Source of the DNA: CBDFNC01 sp965249895
GTDB lineage: Bacteria; Pseudomonadota; Gammaproteobacteria; Enterobacterales; CBDFNC01
DNA: 64,000 nucleotides
Reading direction: 5' to 3'
Assembly (NCBI GenBank): GCA_965249895.1
Contig: CBDFNC010000004.1
Coordinates: 1,426,001-1,490,000 of the forward strand
The notes under the pieces were generated by a model. It did no database searches. It was not told where the DNA came from and saw only the letters and a list, made by a program, of their open reading frames with translations. Below, in pieces: positions 27,541-36,886 of the stretch (positions are counted from its first letter, which is position 1; the number at the start of each line of letters is the position of its first letter). The position numbers and the translations under genes are program-made.

Positions 27541-28737
27541 ATGTTGTCGATTCCAGTAACCATCTTACACGGCTTTCTCGGGTCGGGAAAAACCACAGTG
27601 TTACGCAGTATTTTGTCTAAGTCTTATAAGGTTGACTGTGTACCTTCTGTCATCGTCAATGATATGAGTGAGTTAGATGTAGACGGTGTATTGATTAAAA
27701 ATACAGAAGCCATCAGTCAGGGCAGTGTTCAATTAGAAACGATAAGTGGCGATAGTATCAGTAGCCCAGAGGGCATAAAAAAGCTTGATCAGGCGCTACA
27801 TAAAGTCACTGCAAATAAACAGCCGCCCTGGATTATTATAGAAACCTCTGGCAGTAGTCACCCATTACCCTTGGTCGAGTATTTTAAAGGCCGTAACGAC
27901 ATTTCCTTGAAAGGCGTTATTACACTGGTCGATTCGATATGGATTAAAGAAGATTATGAATACGGCACAACATTGCTCCCTAAGTGGCAGGAAAATGTGC
28001 AAAATAATATTCGTGGTATCGAAAACTTACTCGTCGAACAACTCATGTTCTCAAATCAAATCTTCCTGACTAAAACAGATAAACTAAACAGCGATGATAT
28101 TCAAAACATTGCCCAAGCGCTTCACCCACTCAACCCGTATGCTTCAATTTTAAACACGTCCTGGGGCAACATAGATGTAGCGCACTTTACCAATTTGGAA
28201 AACTACAACTTTTTACTGGTAGATCAATTAACTGAAGAGTTAAGACACGAAGTAAATGCTCCACTTAGCTTAGCAGGCAAACACAACCAGAAAATAGTTG
28301 CCAAAGTCATCAAGGATGATCGCCCTTTTCACCCGCTTCGCCTGTGGCAAACGTGCCATAACCTACTGACACGTGGTGTTTTTCGTAGTAAAGGGTTCTT
28401 TTGGCTTCCCACCAGAGACGATGTGTCGCTACTATGGAGCCAATCAAACGGCAGTGTAGGCCTTGAATTTGTAGGTTTTTGGCGCGCTCCTATTCTTCAT
28501 GATAAAAGCCAAAACTTAAGTCCCGAACACTTTAAAGTGCTCCAACAAAAAATTGATAACATCGATAGCCGATTTGGGGACAGGCGCTGTCGCCTTACGG
28601 TAATAGGCCAAACTGACGAAGCATCTGTATTTACAGAGGCCTTAAAAAGCTGCTTCTTAACAGACGAAGAACTCGAACACTGGCAAAATGGTGGCAGCTT
28701 TGAGGATCCATGGCCCCAAATAATAGCGGAGTTGTAA
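27541..28737 (+). CDS. G3E-family GTPase (COG0523/CobW-like), CxCC motif missing
   Basis: The ~398-residue protein has Walker A GFLGSGKTT at residues 11-19, IIIETSGSSHPLPLVEYF (Walker B region with the E-T/S-G motif), LTKTDKL as the guanine-specificity loop and the CobW C-terminal domain (RPFHPLRLWQ). The family inserts or ferries metals, mostly Zn or Co. The usual GCxCC metal site is replaced here by ISGDSISSPE: no cysteine remains at that place, which is unusual and bears on its mechanism. ATG 27541 has AAGGA 8 bases upstream. ATG 27535 is also possible but too close to it. The Zur-like palindrome upstream suggests induction in zinc limitation. It is a single gene in an IS-rich region. Confidence 0.88.
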   Translation: MLSIPVTILHGFLGSGKTTVLRSILSKSYKVDCVPSVIVNDMSELDVDGVLIKNTEAISQGSVQLETISGDSISSPEGIKKLDQALHKVTANKQPPWIIIETSGSSHPLPLVEYFKGRNDISLKGVITLVDSIWIKEDYEYGTTLLPKWQENVQNNIRGIENLLVEQLMFSNQIFLTKTDKLNSDDIQNIAQALHPLNPYASILNTSWGNIDVAHFTNLENYNFLLVDQLTEELRHEVNAPLSLAGKHNQKIVAKVIKDDRPFHPLRLWQTCHNLLTRGVFRSKGFFWLPTRDDVSLLWSQSNGSVGLEFVGFWRAPILHDKSQNLSPEHFKVLQQKIDNIDSRFGDRRCRLTVIGQTDEASVFTEALKSCFLTDEELEHWQNGGSFEDPWPQIIAEL

Positions 28738-29189
28738 CAACATCGACTTTAAAGATAGAAAGCTTTGCTATAGCCCATCGGCCATGAGCGTTTGAAACTA
28801 ATGAGTGTAGGTGAGTCAGTTTAGTTGACCATTAACAGCGGGGATAAAGCATTTGCAAGCAACATCAATGAGGTACGATAGGTATGTAAGAAATTACACC
28901 AGTATGCTCACTGGCTTTTGCGTTGACCAACGAAGTGACCTTTCCCCGAGATTAGTATACACAGAGATCCATTAGAAAATATGCTGCAAACCGCTAACCT
29001 GTTAGTTGCCAAAAGTCGTCTGCTGTTGCACGTAATGGGCGACGAGTGAGCTTGGTTGTTCAGTTAACTCATGATTGTTCCCACCCTTGAGGTTGTGGCT
29101 GTCCTGACTTTTTGTTTTATCTTTTGAGGTATCCTCAAGCGACTAACTATATGGGTAATATCACTAAATCTTGTTATAGGGGCCAACAT
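28738..29189. other. Gene-free stretch between the GTPase gene and IS remnants
   Basis: No real gene is visible. A small hairpin (TTGAGG-TATC-CTCAA on either strand near 29125-29140) and AT-rich sequence are present. The stretch probably includes the scrambled 3' part of the adjacent ISAs1 remnant. Confidence 0.4.
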
Positions 29190-29560
29190 TGGCCAGAATT
29201 TCTGATAATAAACATGTTTATAGAAAAACTGGATCAAAACTGATGGCCATTGACAGCAGGTTTTCACCCAGTTCGAGACGCTTTCCTGAAACTGAGTCAT
29301 ATTGGTCCTGCTAATTACGCGAGCAATAGTGTCATGGCGAGGAATACCGTTTTCCAGTGGGATACATTTTCTCAGCCAATCCAGCCCAAACTCTTCTATT
29401 TCCTCCCGGCCCTGAGAGCCTGCAACAACAGCACTTACTGTGAGAGATAGAATATCGAACAGTTTATGTGCTACTTTTCCTTGCTGGCGCGGGGCACTGT
29501 TCGCAACTTCTGTTGGTACTGGCAAGTGAACTAAACTGAAAGTAACCAAATAGTGGTTTT
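29190..29560 (-). pseudogene. ISAs1-family transposase remnant
   Basis: On the minus strand the translation has APRQQGKVAHKLFDILSLTVSAVV, GREEIEEFGLDWLRK, LENGIPRHDTIARVIS and FQESVSNWVKTC, the ordered N-terminal signature of ISAs1-family transposases. The catalytic core that should follow is absent and replaced by unrelated sequence, so about 110 of ~370 residues remain. It abuts the left inverted repeat of the next element at 29611. Confidence 0.82.
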
Positions 29561-29610
29561 CAACAAGATGATGGCACCTGTTCAGTTTTTCGACATGCTG
29601 TTTTCCCTTA

Positions 29611-31208
29611 AACTCGATTCCGTAGTTTTTAGTTGTTGCAAACAACAACATTTAGTCTACGCCGCGGCCTTATATTTCAACGATGGCGTCGCTTCCATCC
29701 GTCCCAAGTCAAGGCCCGCCATATGCTTCGTTGATTTTCTGTCTGGCAGTACATCCCGCAAGCCCGCTGATAATTGTTCCAGGCTGGACTGGGGATCTTC
29801 TGATCGCACCACTTCAGCTATCGTGTCCACCAGTGCATCCGTCCTCATCCGCTCAGTCAGGCAGCCAACGGGTAACCCGGGCTGTTTGTTTTTAAGGCGG
29901 GTGGATTGCTCCGGATGAAGAAACAACATGTGATCGCACAGTAGACTCAGGATCACGCCTTGCGTCGACCCCTTTTCACCCCTGTGTTTGCTCAATCTGC
30001 TCCACCCTCCGTGGGCCTTCCAGTCCTCAATAAAAACCTCGACCAACCAGCGAGGCGTATATGCCCTGGCTATATCTCCATGTCTCCAGCTAAGATCCGC
30101 TGCCACCAAGAACCTATGTTCCGATTCTCCTTCATACTTCAATGCGACTACAAAACGCTTTTTACCATGCGCCTTGACATGAAGCCTCGCGCCGAGCATG
30201 ACCACCTTCTGGCTCTTTTGTCCCCGGATCATAAGCTCGGTTTCGACGCCAGGTTGACGAGCAAAGTAATCCTTCAACTGGACATTTCGCCCCTTCATGC
30301 GTACCAGCTGGTTTCTACGTAACTGACTGATCACCTGTGCGCCCGTTATTTCTTACGCCTTATCCATGGAATTACCTGTCCCATAAAGGGCGTCCGCAAT
30401 CACTGCGTTGAGGGATATGTCAGAGAAATGATGGCTAAATGCATCAAGCATCTCCAGCGCCAGCATTTGTTTCGTTGGATAAACCTGACGATCTGGCGTG
30501 GGACAGCGTGGCCGTTCACTGGCAGGGATCCCTTTGTGTTTTAATTGCTTATTTTTCTTTCGCCATGCGCTGACGTCAGGATCGGGGGCATAAAAGCGAA
30601 AATCGACAGGAAATGTGGCTTTGTCCGTCACGAGCACCATGAAAAGCAGCTCCTGACCGTTAAAAAAGCCTCCGGTCGCTTTATCTTTCACCTTGTGGGC
30701 AGTTGAAATTCGAGAGGTTCTCTTACAGCGGCGCTTATCCGTGTCGTCAATGACCAACACGCCCTGTCTGATATCGTAGTGTTCAGTATCATCTGAACGC
30801 TGCTCCGCAAAAGCAAGCCCCAAGAGATACTTGCATAATGGAATACCCAGCTTAACCACTCTTGCTTGTAGACGCCAACAGAGCGCCGTTCAAATGCCGC
30901 CCAGTTAAGCGATTGGGTGACAATAATGCCCATCAGTACCACTTGAAGCCAGGTTTTGTGGGTTCTGGACAGCTTAGCGGAGGGCTTATTTGCAATAATC
31001 GCCTCATTAAGTTGGTCAATAAATGCAGTAACGTGGGGAAGAGGTCTGATGAGCATGACCATCACTTGAATAAAAATGGTAATAGCATCAATACAGACCT
31101 ATCGGTCTGCTGCTGTGATGTTAACTGTCCTTGCAAGGCATTGGCAGGAGTCACTTCAGTAGACTACTTCCTTAAAAAATCAAGTAATAAAACCTACGGA
31201 ATCGAGTT
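29611..31208 (-). mobile_element. Broken IS4/IS701-like DDE element with 15-bp terminal inverted repeats
   Basis: Perfect 15-bp inverted repeats AACTCGATTCCGTAG (29611-29625) and its complement (31194-31208) bound a 1,598-bp element carrying one transposase gene on the minus strand. The flanks show no clear target duplication. The left neighbour is an ISAs1 remnant and the right neighbour an IS1595 pseudogene, so elements have been stacked here. A near copy of the inner end of this repeat occurs alone at 23584-23606. Confidence 0.75.
29657..31065 (-). pseudogene. DDE transposase pseudogene (frameshift and in-frame stop)
   Basis: Three pieces read in order on the minus strand. The first, from 31065 (MLIRPLPHVTAFIDQLNEAI), runs to a frameshift near 30840-30860. 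The second has LVIDDTDKRRCKRT (first catalytic Asp) and LNAVIADALYGTG (second Asp), ending in a TAA at 30353-30355. The third continues in the same frame with GAQVISQLRRNQLVRMKG and ends with RWLVEVFIEDWKAHGGW (catalytic Glu region). Undamaged relatives are about 460 residues. One frameshift plus one nonsense codon inactivate it. Confidence 0.82.
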
Positions 31209-32095
31209 AAAGATTTGTCAGGCACCCAGCTTCGCTATCTTTCGTTTCATATTCAGAAAAGACTCGAAAAGGATAAGCTGAATCAGGCGATGGAGACCAG
31301 GGCTCTGCAGCTCGACCACTGTATTTTTTGCGACAACGGCAAGATCATACTCTGGGGATTCGTTGGTGATTTGCAGCGTTATCGTTGTAATGAATGTGGT
31401 AAGACATTCAATGAGTTAACCAATACACCCTTTGCTCATCTTCAGTCCAGAGATAAACTGGTGCGTTACGCTGATTGTATGGTGTCACGCTCAGAGCCGC
31501 TGCGGCCTCCTGTGAGATGGCGCTGTCTACGTCCTTCCGATGGCGGCACCTATTTCTTCAAGTTCCCGAACGACATAAAGCGATTCGGCTCAGCGGAATA
31601 GTCGAAGTTGACGAAACCTTCTTCAGAGAGTCTTTCAAGGGAAATCAACCCATTTCACGCCGCCACGGTCGTATGAGCAAAGGAGAAACAGCGCTTCTGA
31701 TCCCCGTTCTGATGATGTTGGACCGTTACGAAGAGGAAGCTGACTTTGTTCTGGAACACAACACAATAAAAGAGATGCACCCATGCATGAAAGGGCGGAT
31801 CATCAAAGGTTCGGTGCTATGTACAGACGGGAGCAAGGTTTACTCCTATGTAGCAGAAAAAGAAAAACTGCAGCACAAACAGATCTTCAGCGACAACCCG
31901 GCACACAGCCTCGAAAATGGCACGTTTCATATCCAGACACTGAACAACTACATGAGCAGGCTAAAGGGATGGATAACAAAATTTGCCGGTGTTGGAACGG
32001 CTTATCTATGCAATTACCTGGCATGGTGGCGATTAATTTCACAGCATCGAGCGGGGACGAGAAGGGGCTGGCTGGATGAAGCACTGTCGATTTAA
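31209..32095 (+). pseudogene. IS1595-family transposase pseudogene (one frameshift)
   Basis: The N-terminal part has the zinc ribbon CIFC...YRCNECGKTFNELTNTPFAHL. Near 31478-31485 the frame shifts by one base, after which GVTLRAAAASCEMALSTSFRWRHLFLQ continues the helix-turn-helix. The ISXO2-like DDE core follows: GIVEVDETFF, VLCTDGSKVYS and HIQTLNNYMSRLKGWITKFAGVGTAYLCNYLAWW. Apart from the single shift it is nearly complete, so inactivation looks recent. It starts where the DDE element's right repeat ends. Confidence 0.85.
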
Positions 32096-32111
32096 CCAAC
32101 ATCCTTCACGA

Positions 32112-32165
32112 ACAGCGCCTGGCGCGGCTCTTCGATAGTGGCAAAGTATTTGAAGAGCTGGAGTT
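32112..32165 (-). pseudogene. Third ISAs1 fragment (extreme N-terminus)
   Basis: Read on the minus strand this 54-bp piece encodes LFKYFATIEEPRQA, matching ELFKYFATIEDPCQQ of the remnant at 23151. The DNA CTCTTCAAATACTTTGCCAC is identical in both. It shows that ISAs1 copies were present on both sides of this IS cluster. Confidence 0.7.
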
Positions 32166-32429
32166 CTAGCACCTGGAGACATCTTTTGCTTGAAAAAGAT
32201 GTATAAGATCATAACGCTATGTCAAGGTAAAGCTTCGTGATCTTGCCCTGACAATACCATAATAGTTATACCCCTGAGAAAGAGTTATGAAGACAGATAA
32301 ATGCTTGACTCAAAGCCCTCAATTAGTAAAGTAAACCAATAGCTATATTGGTTAGCATTGTAGAAATAACACTTTGAAATAGTTGAAAGTATAAGTGATT
32401 TAAAAAGTAGTAGGGGAACTTGAAGCAAT
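32166..32429. other. Intergenic region upstream of the DKNYY gene
   Basis: No gene is seen. The sequence is AT-rich, with a small stem (ACATCTTTTGC...AAAAAGATGT, 32179-32203). It could hold the promoter of the broken lipoprotein gene that follows. Confidence 0.35.
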
Positions 32430-33102
32430 ATGAAATTATTTAAATATATACCTTTGTTCATTCCTTTACTGACTGCGTGTACCGGTTACCAAGTAAAAGA
32501 TAATAATGTCTATTGGAAGTATTGGAATACAGGCAGTGGGAGTGGTGAAAAAGTCATCGCAGGCGCTGATGCAAGGTCATTCGTCACTTTAAAGCATTAT
32601 TAATATAAACAACGGATATTATAAAGGCCGCCCTATTCAAGGAATTCATTTTCAATCATTCAAGTCCATAGCTAGTAATTATGCCATTGATAAATACCGG
32701 GCTTATGTGGGTGTTCGCATCATCGAAGGTGCCGCTGGAGCGACATTTACAGTACTCCAGGATGAATGGTCAAAAGATGCCAAAGATTACTACTACGCAG
32801 GTCACGCGCTTAAGGTTTGTGATTATGGAAGTCTTGAAGTTCATGATTTTAAGGGAGAAGACTTTAATGAGATAGCCCTAGATAATGAATGTGTTTACTC
32901 CGGGCATAAAAAAATCCCTGTCAAAGATAGAGAAACATTCACCATACTTAATGCTAACTATACAAAAGACAAACATGCTGTTTATTTTCGAGCAAAAATC
33001 CTAAAATCCGCAGATCCGGCAAGCTTTGCAACGCCAGGAGGAACCTTTGTCGGCCAAGACAAAAATCAATGCTACTTTTTAGGTAACCCCGAACCATGTT
33101 AG
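32430..33102 (+). pseudogene. DKNYY-family lipoprotein, frameshifted
   Basis: ATG 32430 opens a lipoprotein signal (FIPLLTACTG, lipobox Cys) followed by DNNVYWKYWNT and AGADARSFVTL, the DKNYY-repeat style. It stops at 32601-32603. Reading one frame over from about 32593, the repeats continue without break to 33102: NNGYYKGRPIQGIHFQSF, AIDKYRAYVGVRIIEGA, KDAKDYYYAGHALKV, KDKHAVYFRAKILKSADPASF, VGQDKNQCYFLG. A single shift near the AAAG at 32591 explains both parts. Function of the family is unknown. It is probably inactive, unless slippage occurs. Confidence 0.75.
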
Positions 33103-33534
33103 GTGAACTCAAAAAAACGGCGAATTAAAAATGTATAAACATTGCATTGGAGCGTAGGGCGAGGAACTGGTATTGGCTTTGATAGTTTATGTTTGAAATT
33201 AAACTCATCGTTTTCTTTATTCTGTTTTATCTTTTTGGGGACTGTCTGGAGTATCGGGCATCAAGGACTCTATGCCAGACTTGCGAAAGAGTTTAAGTGT
33301 TCCTATAGGTTCCCCCTCATCTTCTATTTCTATCTGGGAACCTAAACGCAAAGGGTTTATAAGAGGATTTCCCAATGAGCTTAGGCCTTAATATATCGAA
33401 TTATCCTGTAATGGTTTAGGCTGTATTTTGATCAAACTTTATTGTCTTCTCACAACAAATGCTAAATCGCACCAGAAAAACACCAAAACCGTAATAATTC
33501 CTATTAAGTTATAGACATAAACCATCTATAAAGC
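33103..33534. other. Gene-free stretch before the thiamine operon
   Basis: No convincing gene. A 67-codon frame (33142-33345) has one hydrophobic segment but no ribosome site or relatives I recognise. It ends inside a perfect 9-bp inverted repeat, TAGGTTCCC at 33306-33314 and GGGAACCTA at 33336-33344, that may be a transcription-termination or processing signal. Confidence 0.4.
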
Positions 33535-33624
33535 ATACACTTGCGGCATTAATGCGGGGGTTGTAATCCCTGCCTGAGAAAAACCCGCAGCACACGCTCG
33601 GGTTAGTACTGTCGAGATATAGCA
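33535..33624 (+). promoter_or_regulatory. Possible TPP riboswitch before thiD
   Basis: The leader shows the TPP-aptamer landmarks in order: GCGGGGG (33554-33560), CTGAGA (33574-33579) and ACCCGC (33583-33588), where GCGGG can pair with CCCGC as P2. A CTGTCGAGATATAGC tail (33610-33624) is in the place of the usual CTGGATAATGCCAGC. The distal half is poorly matched. CATT (33547-33550) could pair with AATG including the thiD start codon, implying translational control. Gene context (thiD, ThiY-type importer, TenA) supports the call. Confidence 0.5.
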
Positions 33625-34425
33625 ATGAATAATCCCATCGCCCTGACCATAGCTGGCTCTGATAGTGCTGGCGGCGCAGGTATCCAAGCCGATCTGAAAA
33701 CTTTTTCTGCCCTTGGCGTGTATGGCGCCTCAGTGCTTACCGCTCTAACGGCGCAAAATACCCTAGGCGTGAGGGATATCCACGATGTTCCCGCCACTTT
33801 TATTCAGTCGCAGCTTGAGGCTGTATTTGATGATCTGGCGGTTGCAGCCGTTAAAATTGGTATGCTGAGTCAGCCTGAAACCATCTATACCCTTGCCAGA
33901 GTATTGCGTCAATATGAGCTTAAGCACATTGTCCTGGATCCGGTAATGGTCGCCAAAGGCGGCGATAAGCTACTGGCCGATGAAGCGGTCGATGCACTTC
34001 GCAGTGAACTGCTGCCGATAGCGAGTGTGCTGACCCCTAACCTGCCCGAAGCCGCAGTACTCGTTCACAGTTCAACCGAACTAAATAAGAGCGACATGTT
34101 AGCCACGGCGCAATCACTGCTGGAGTTGGGGCCAAAAGCCATTTTAATAAAGGGTGGCCGCCTGGCAAATAATGACAGCTCAGACCTTTTAATTAACCGA
34201 GATACCGAACTCTGGTTGCCCGAACACCGTATAGATACCCAAAATACCCATGGTACGGGATGTACCCTCTCCAGTGCTATCGCTGCCGGGTTAGCCAAAG
34301 GGTTAGAATTGGTTGACGCAGTAAGCCAAGCCAAGTCCTATCTCACTGTCGCTATTTCTGCAGCCGATAAATTGGATATTGGTCAGGGGCATGGTCCTGT
34401 TCATCACTTCCATCGCTGGTGGTAA
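33625..34425 (+). CDS. thiD: Hydroxymethylpyrimidine/phosphomethylpyrimidine kinase
   Basis: The 266-residue ribokinase-fold enzyme has [22 protein letters not shown] at its start, [15 protein letters not shown] near residue 108, LTPNLPEA, and [17 protein letters not shown] with the catalytic Asp/Gly anion-hole region. It phosphorylates HMP and HMP-P to HMP-PP in thiamine synthesis. Full length and without fusion to ThiE. No good ribosome site is seen before the ATG, which fits control by the preceding riboswitch-like leader. It leads an operon with an uptake system and two TenA proteins, so it serves salvage of pyrimidine precursors. Confidence 0.95.
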   Translation: MNNPIALTIAGSDSAGGAGIQADLKTFSALGVYGASVLTALTAQNTLGVRDIHDVPATFIQSQLEAVFDDLAVAAVKIGMLSQPETIYTLARVLRQYELKHIVLDPVMVAKGGDKLLADEAVDALRSELLPIASVLTPNLPEAAVLVHSSTELNKSDMLATAQSLLELGPKAILIKGGRLANNDSSDLLINRDTELWLPEHRIDTQNTHGTGCTLSSAIAAGLAKGLELVDAVSQAKSYLTVAISAADKLDIGQGHGPVHHFHRWW

Positions 34426-34435
34426 CCATTAGTCC

Positions 34436-35173
34436 ATGGATGTTCATGTAACAAATGCCAGGCTGAGCTGGTCACAATATTTGGTTTTCGATGGCTTAAA
34501 CCTGACTCTGCCAGCTGGTCGTTGGACCTGCATTCTTGGTCAGTCAGGCGTCGGCAAGAGTTCACTGCTTAAGTTGTTAGCTGGCATCACTGATAAAGCC
34601 GAGGTTTCGGCGCAAATATCTTGCAGCGATGGTTTACCTTTGACTGGTCGGGTAGCCTGGATGGCGCAGCAGGATCTCTTGCTGCCCTGGTTATCCGTTC
34701 TCGATAATGTACTGCTAGGTGCACGGCTGCGGCAAAACCGCAGTGCCAATGAAGAGCAACGAGAAGAAGCCAGATACCTTATAAATCAGACTGGGCTATC
34801 TGGGTTAGAAAGCCGCTATCCGGCAGCACTGTCAGGAGGTCAGCGTCAGCGTGTTGCTCTCGCCAGAACCCTGATGGAAAACTGCCCGCTGATCTGTATG
34901 GATGAACCATTTTCTGCACTGGATGTCATCAATCGACTGCGCTTGCAGGATCTGGCGGCAAAATTACTCCACCAGCGCACCGTTTTAATGATCACTCACG
35001 ACCCCCTGGAAGCATTACGCCTGGGAGATAAGATACTGGTTTTACAAGGGCAGCCCGCCTGCTTATCTAAGTCCATTACACCTTCAGGAAAGCCTCCTAG
35101 AGCCGTCGACCAACCCGAACTGTTAGCGCTGCAGGGCGATTTATTACGTCAATTAGCGAGTCACCCGCAATGA
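34436..35173 (+). CDS. thiZ: ABC transporter ATPase for thiamine pyrimidine precursor
   Basis: The 245-residue protein has Walker A LGQSGVGKSSLLKLLAG, the Q-loop MAQQDLLLPWLSVLDNV, signature LSGGQRQRVALARTLM and Walker B LICMDEPFSALD, as in the nitrate/taurine/HMP importer ATPases. It powers the importer with the permease and binding protein encoded directly after it. Its 3' end overlaps the permease start by 4 bases. Confidence 0.9.
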   Translation: MDVHVTNARLSWSQYLVFDGLNLTLPAGRWTCILGQSGVGKSSLLKLLAGITDKAEVSAQISCSDGLPLTGRVAWMAQQDLLLPWLSVLDNVLLGARLRQNRSANEEQREEARYLINQTGLSGLESRYPAALSGGQRQRVALARTLMENCPLICMDEPFSALDVINRLRLQDLAAKLLHQRTVLMITHDPLEALRLGDKILVLQGQPACLSKSITPSGKPPRAVDQPELLALQGDLLRQLASHPQ

Positions 35174-35916
35174 AAGGACTGCGCCCGCTTATCATCGCAA
35201 TGGGGCTGCTGCTCATCTGGCAGGCCATTGTCTGGCTGACAGGCGCCCCCAAGTTTATTTTGCCTGGGCCTTTACTCGTATTCACCGCTCTGACCGACAA
35301 CACGGCATTATTAATTGAGCATGGGTTAGTGACACTGCTGGAAATCGTGTTGGGGCTGACATTCGGGGTTATATTGGGTGTAGTCACCGCATTATCCCTT
35401 ATTTGGTTTCGACAGCTACGCAGCTGGATGCTGCCGGTTCTGGTGATCAGTCAGGCTATTCCCGTGTTTGCCTTAGCCCCGGTACTTATGCTGTGGCTTG
35501 GTTATGGCCTGGCATCTAAGGTAATGATGACAACCTTGATCATCTATTTTCCGGTAACAGCAGCCTGTTTTGACGGCCTGCGTCATACGCCGACCGAGCT
35601 ACTAAACCTGGCTCGCACTATGGGCGCCTCCCGAAGAGCAATACTCCTGCAGATCCGCCTACCTGCGGCGCTACCCGCTTTAGGGTCAGGACTAAGAGTT
35701 GCCGCATCCGTAGCACCTATTGGCGCCATTGTTGGCGAATGGGTTGGCTCTTCAACCGGACTCGGCTACCTGATGTTACATGCCAATGCCCGCATGCAGG
35801 TTGACCTGATGTTTGCCGCTTTGGTGGTGCTGTCTGTTATGGCGGTAACCCTCTATTTCTCCATCGATTGTCTGGCGCGAAAAATGACGCCTTGGCAACC
35901 GGAAACCACTCACTAA
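35170..35916 (+). CDS. thiX: ABC transporter permease for thiamine pyrimidine precursor
   Basis: The 248-residue protein has six hydrophobic segments and the BPD-transport EAA loop (ELLNLARTMGASRRAILLQIRLPAALPALGSGLR, residues ~140-175), as in ThiX/SsuC/TauC permeases. The gene starts in an ATGA overlap with the ATPase gene and is 21 bases from the binding protein gene. Substrate is inferred from the operon. Confidence 0.9.
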   Translation: MKGLRPLIIAMGLLLIWQAIVWLTGAPKFILPGPLLVFTALTDNTALLIEHGLVTLLEIVLGLTFGVILGVVTALSLIWFRQLRSWMLPVLVISQAIPVFALAPVLMLWLGYGLASKVMMTTLIIYFPVTAACFDGLRHTPTELLNLARTMGASRRAILLQIRLPAALPALGSGLRVAASVAPIGAIVGEWVGSSTGLGYLMLHANARMQVDLMFAALVVLSVMAVTLYFSIDCLARKMTPWQPETTH

Positions 35917-35937
35917 ACACGATAAGGAACCCTGATA

Positions 35938-36870
35938 ATGGTAAAACTGCTCACTCTCACCGCCACTATGCTGTTCTCCAGCCAGCTATTAGCTGCGGAC
36001 AAAGTTGAATTGATGCTGGACTGGTTTATAAACCCAGACCACGGCCAGCTGATCATTGCCAAGGAAAAAGGCTTTTTCTCCAAGCAAAACCTCGAGGTAA
36101 CCCTGGTAGAGCCGGCCGACCCATCCATGCCACCTAAACTGGTTGCAGCCGGAAAAACAGATATGGCGGTATCCTACCAGCCCCAGCTTCACGTACAAAT
36201 AGATGCGGGTCTGCCACTTAGCCGCGTTGGCACCTTAGTCGCCACCCCCCTTAACTCCCTGATCGTACTTGCCGATGGCCCTATCAAATCTATTGCAGAT
36301 TTAAAAGGTAAAAAAGTTGGCTACTCCGTAGGCGGTTTTGAAGATGCCTTGTTAAAAGCCATGCTTAAACCACACGATTTGCAATTAAGTGATATTGAGC
36401 TTATCAATGTCAATTGGTCACTTTCCCCCTCACTCATCGCCGGTAAAGTAGATGCCGTGATCGGCGCCTATCGAAACTTTGAATTAAACCAGATGGATAT
36501 CGAAGGTCGACCAGGTAGGGCATTTTATGTCGAAGAGCACGGTGTTCCGGCCTACGACGAGCTGATCTTAGTGGTCAACAACAAGGACCGTGATCACGAC
36601 AAATACAAGCGTTTTGTTACCGCCCTCGAATTGGCAACCCAATATATAGTGAATCACCCTGATGCTGCATGGGAGATTTTTAAAGGCTACAAGCCCAAAG
36701 AGCTCGACAACGAGCTGAATCGACGTGCCTGGAAAGATACCCTAACTCGTTTTGCATTACGTCCAGGGGCATTGGATGAAAGACGTTACCAACGTGTGGG
36801 TGCCTTTATGCAGGCGCAAGGGTTGACCAAATCCAACCCGGACGTAGACAAATACGCCATCGCTCCATAA
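35938..36870 (+). CDS. thiY: Periplasmic pyrimidine-precursor binding protein (NMT1/THI5-like)
   Basis: The 310-residue protein has a signal peptide ending SQLLAADK. The family signature VELMLDWFINPDHGQLIIAKEKGFF follows, with MAVSYQPQLHVQIDAGLPL and LKGKKVGYSVGGFEDALL further on. ThiY binds formylaminopyrimidine or related HMP precursors in other bacteria. Combined with TenA genes downstream, this points to salvage of thiamine breakdown products. Confidence 0.9.
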   Translation: MVKLLTLTATMLFSSQLLAADKVELMLDWFINPDHGQLIIAKEKGFFSKQNLEVTLVEPADPSMPPKLVAAGKTDMAVSYQPQLHVQIDAGLPLSRVGTLVATPLNSLIVLADGPIKSIADLKGKKVGYSVGGFEDALLKAMLKPHDLQLSDIELINVNWSLSPSLIAGKVDAVIGAYRNFELNQMDIEGRPGRAFYVEEHGVPAYDELILVVNNKDRDHDKYKRFVTALELATQYIVNHPDAAWEIFKGYKPKELDNELNRRAWKDTLTRFALRPGALDERRYQRVGAFMQAQGLTKSNPDVDKYAIAP

Positions 36871-36886
36871 CCGGCAGGAAACCCAG

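Noticed and set aside
33142..33345. 67-codon frame with one hydrophobic segment
   Set aside because: No ribosome site or family resemblance, and it ends inside an inverted repeat.
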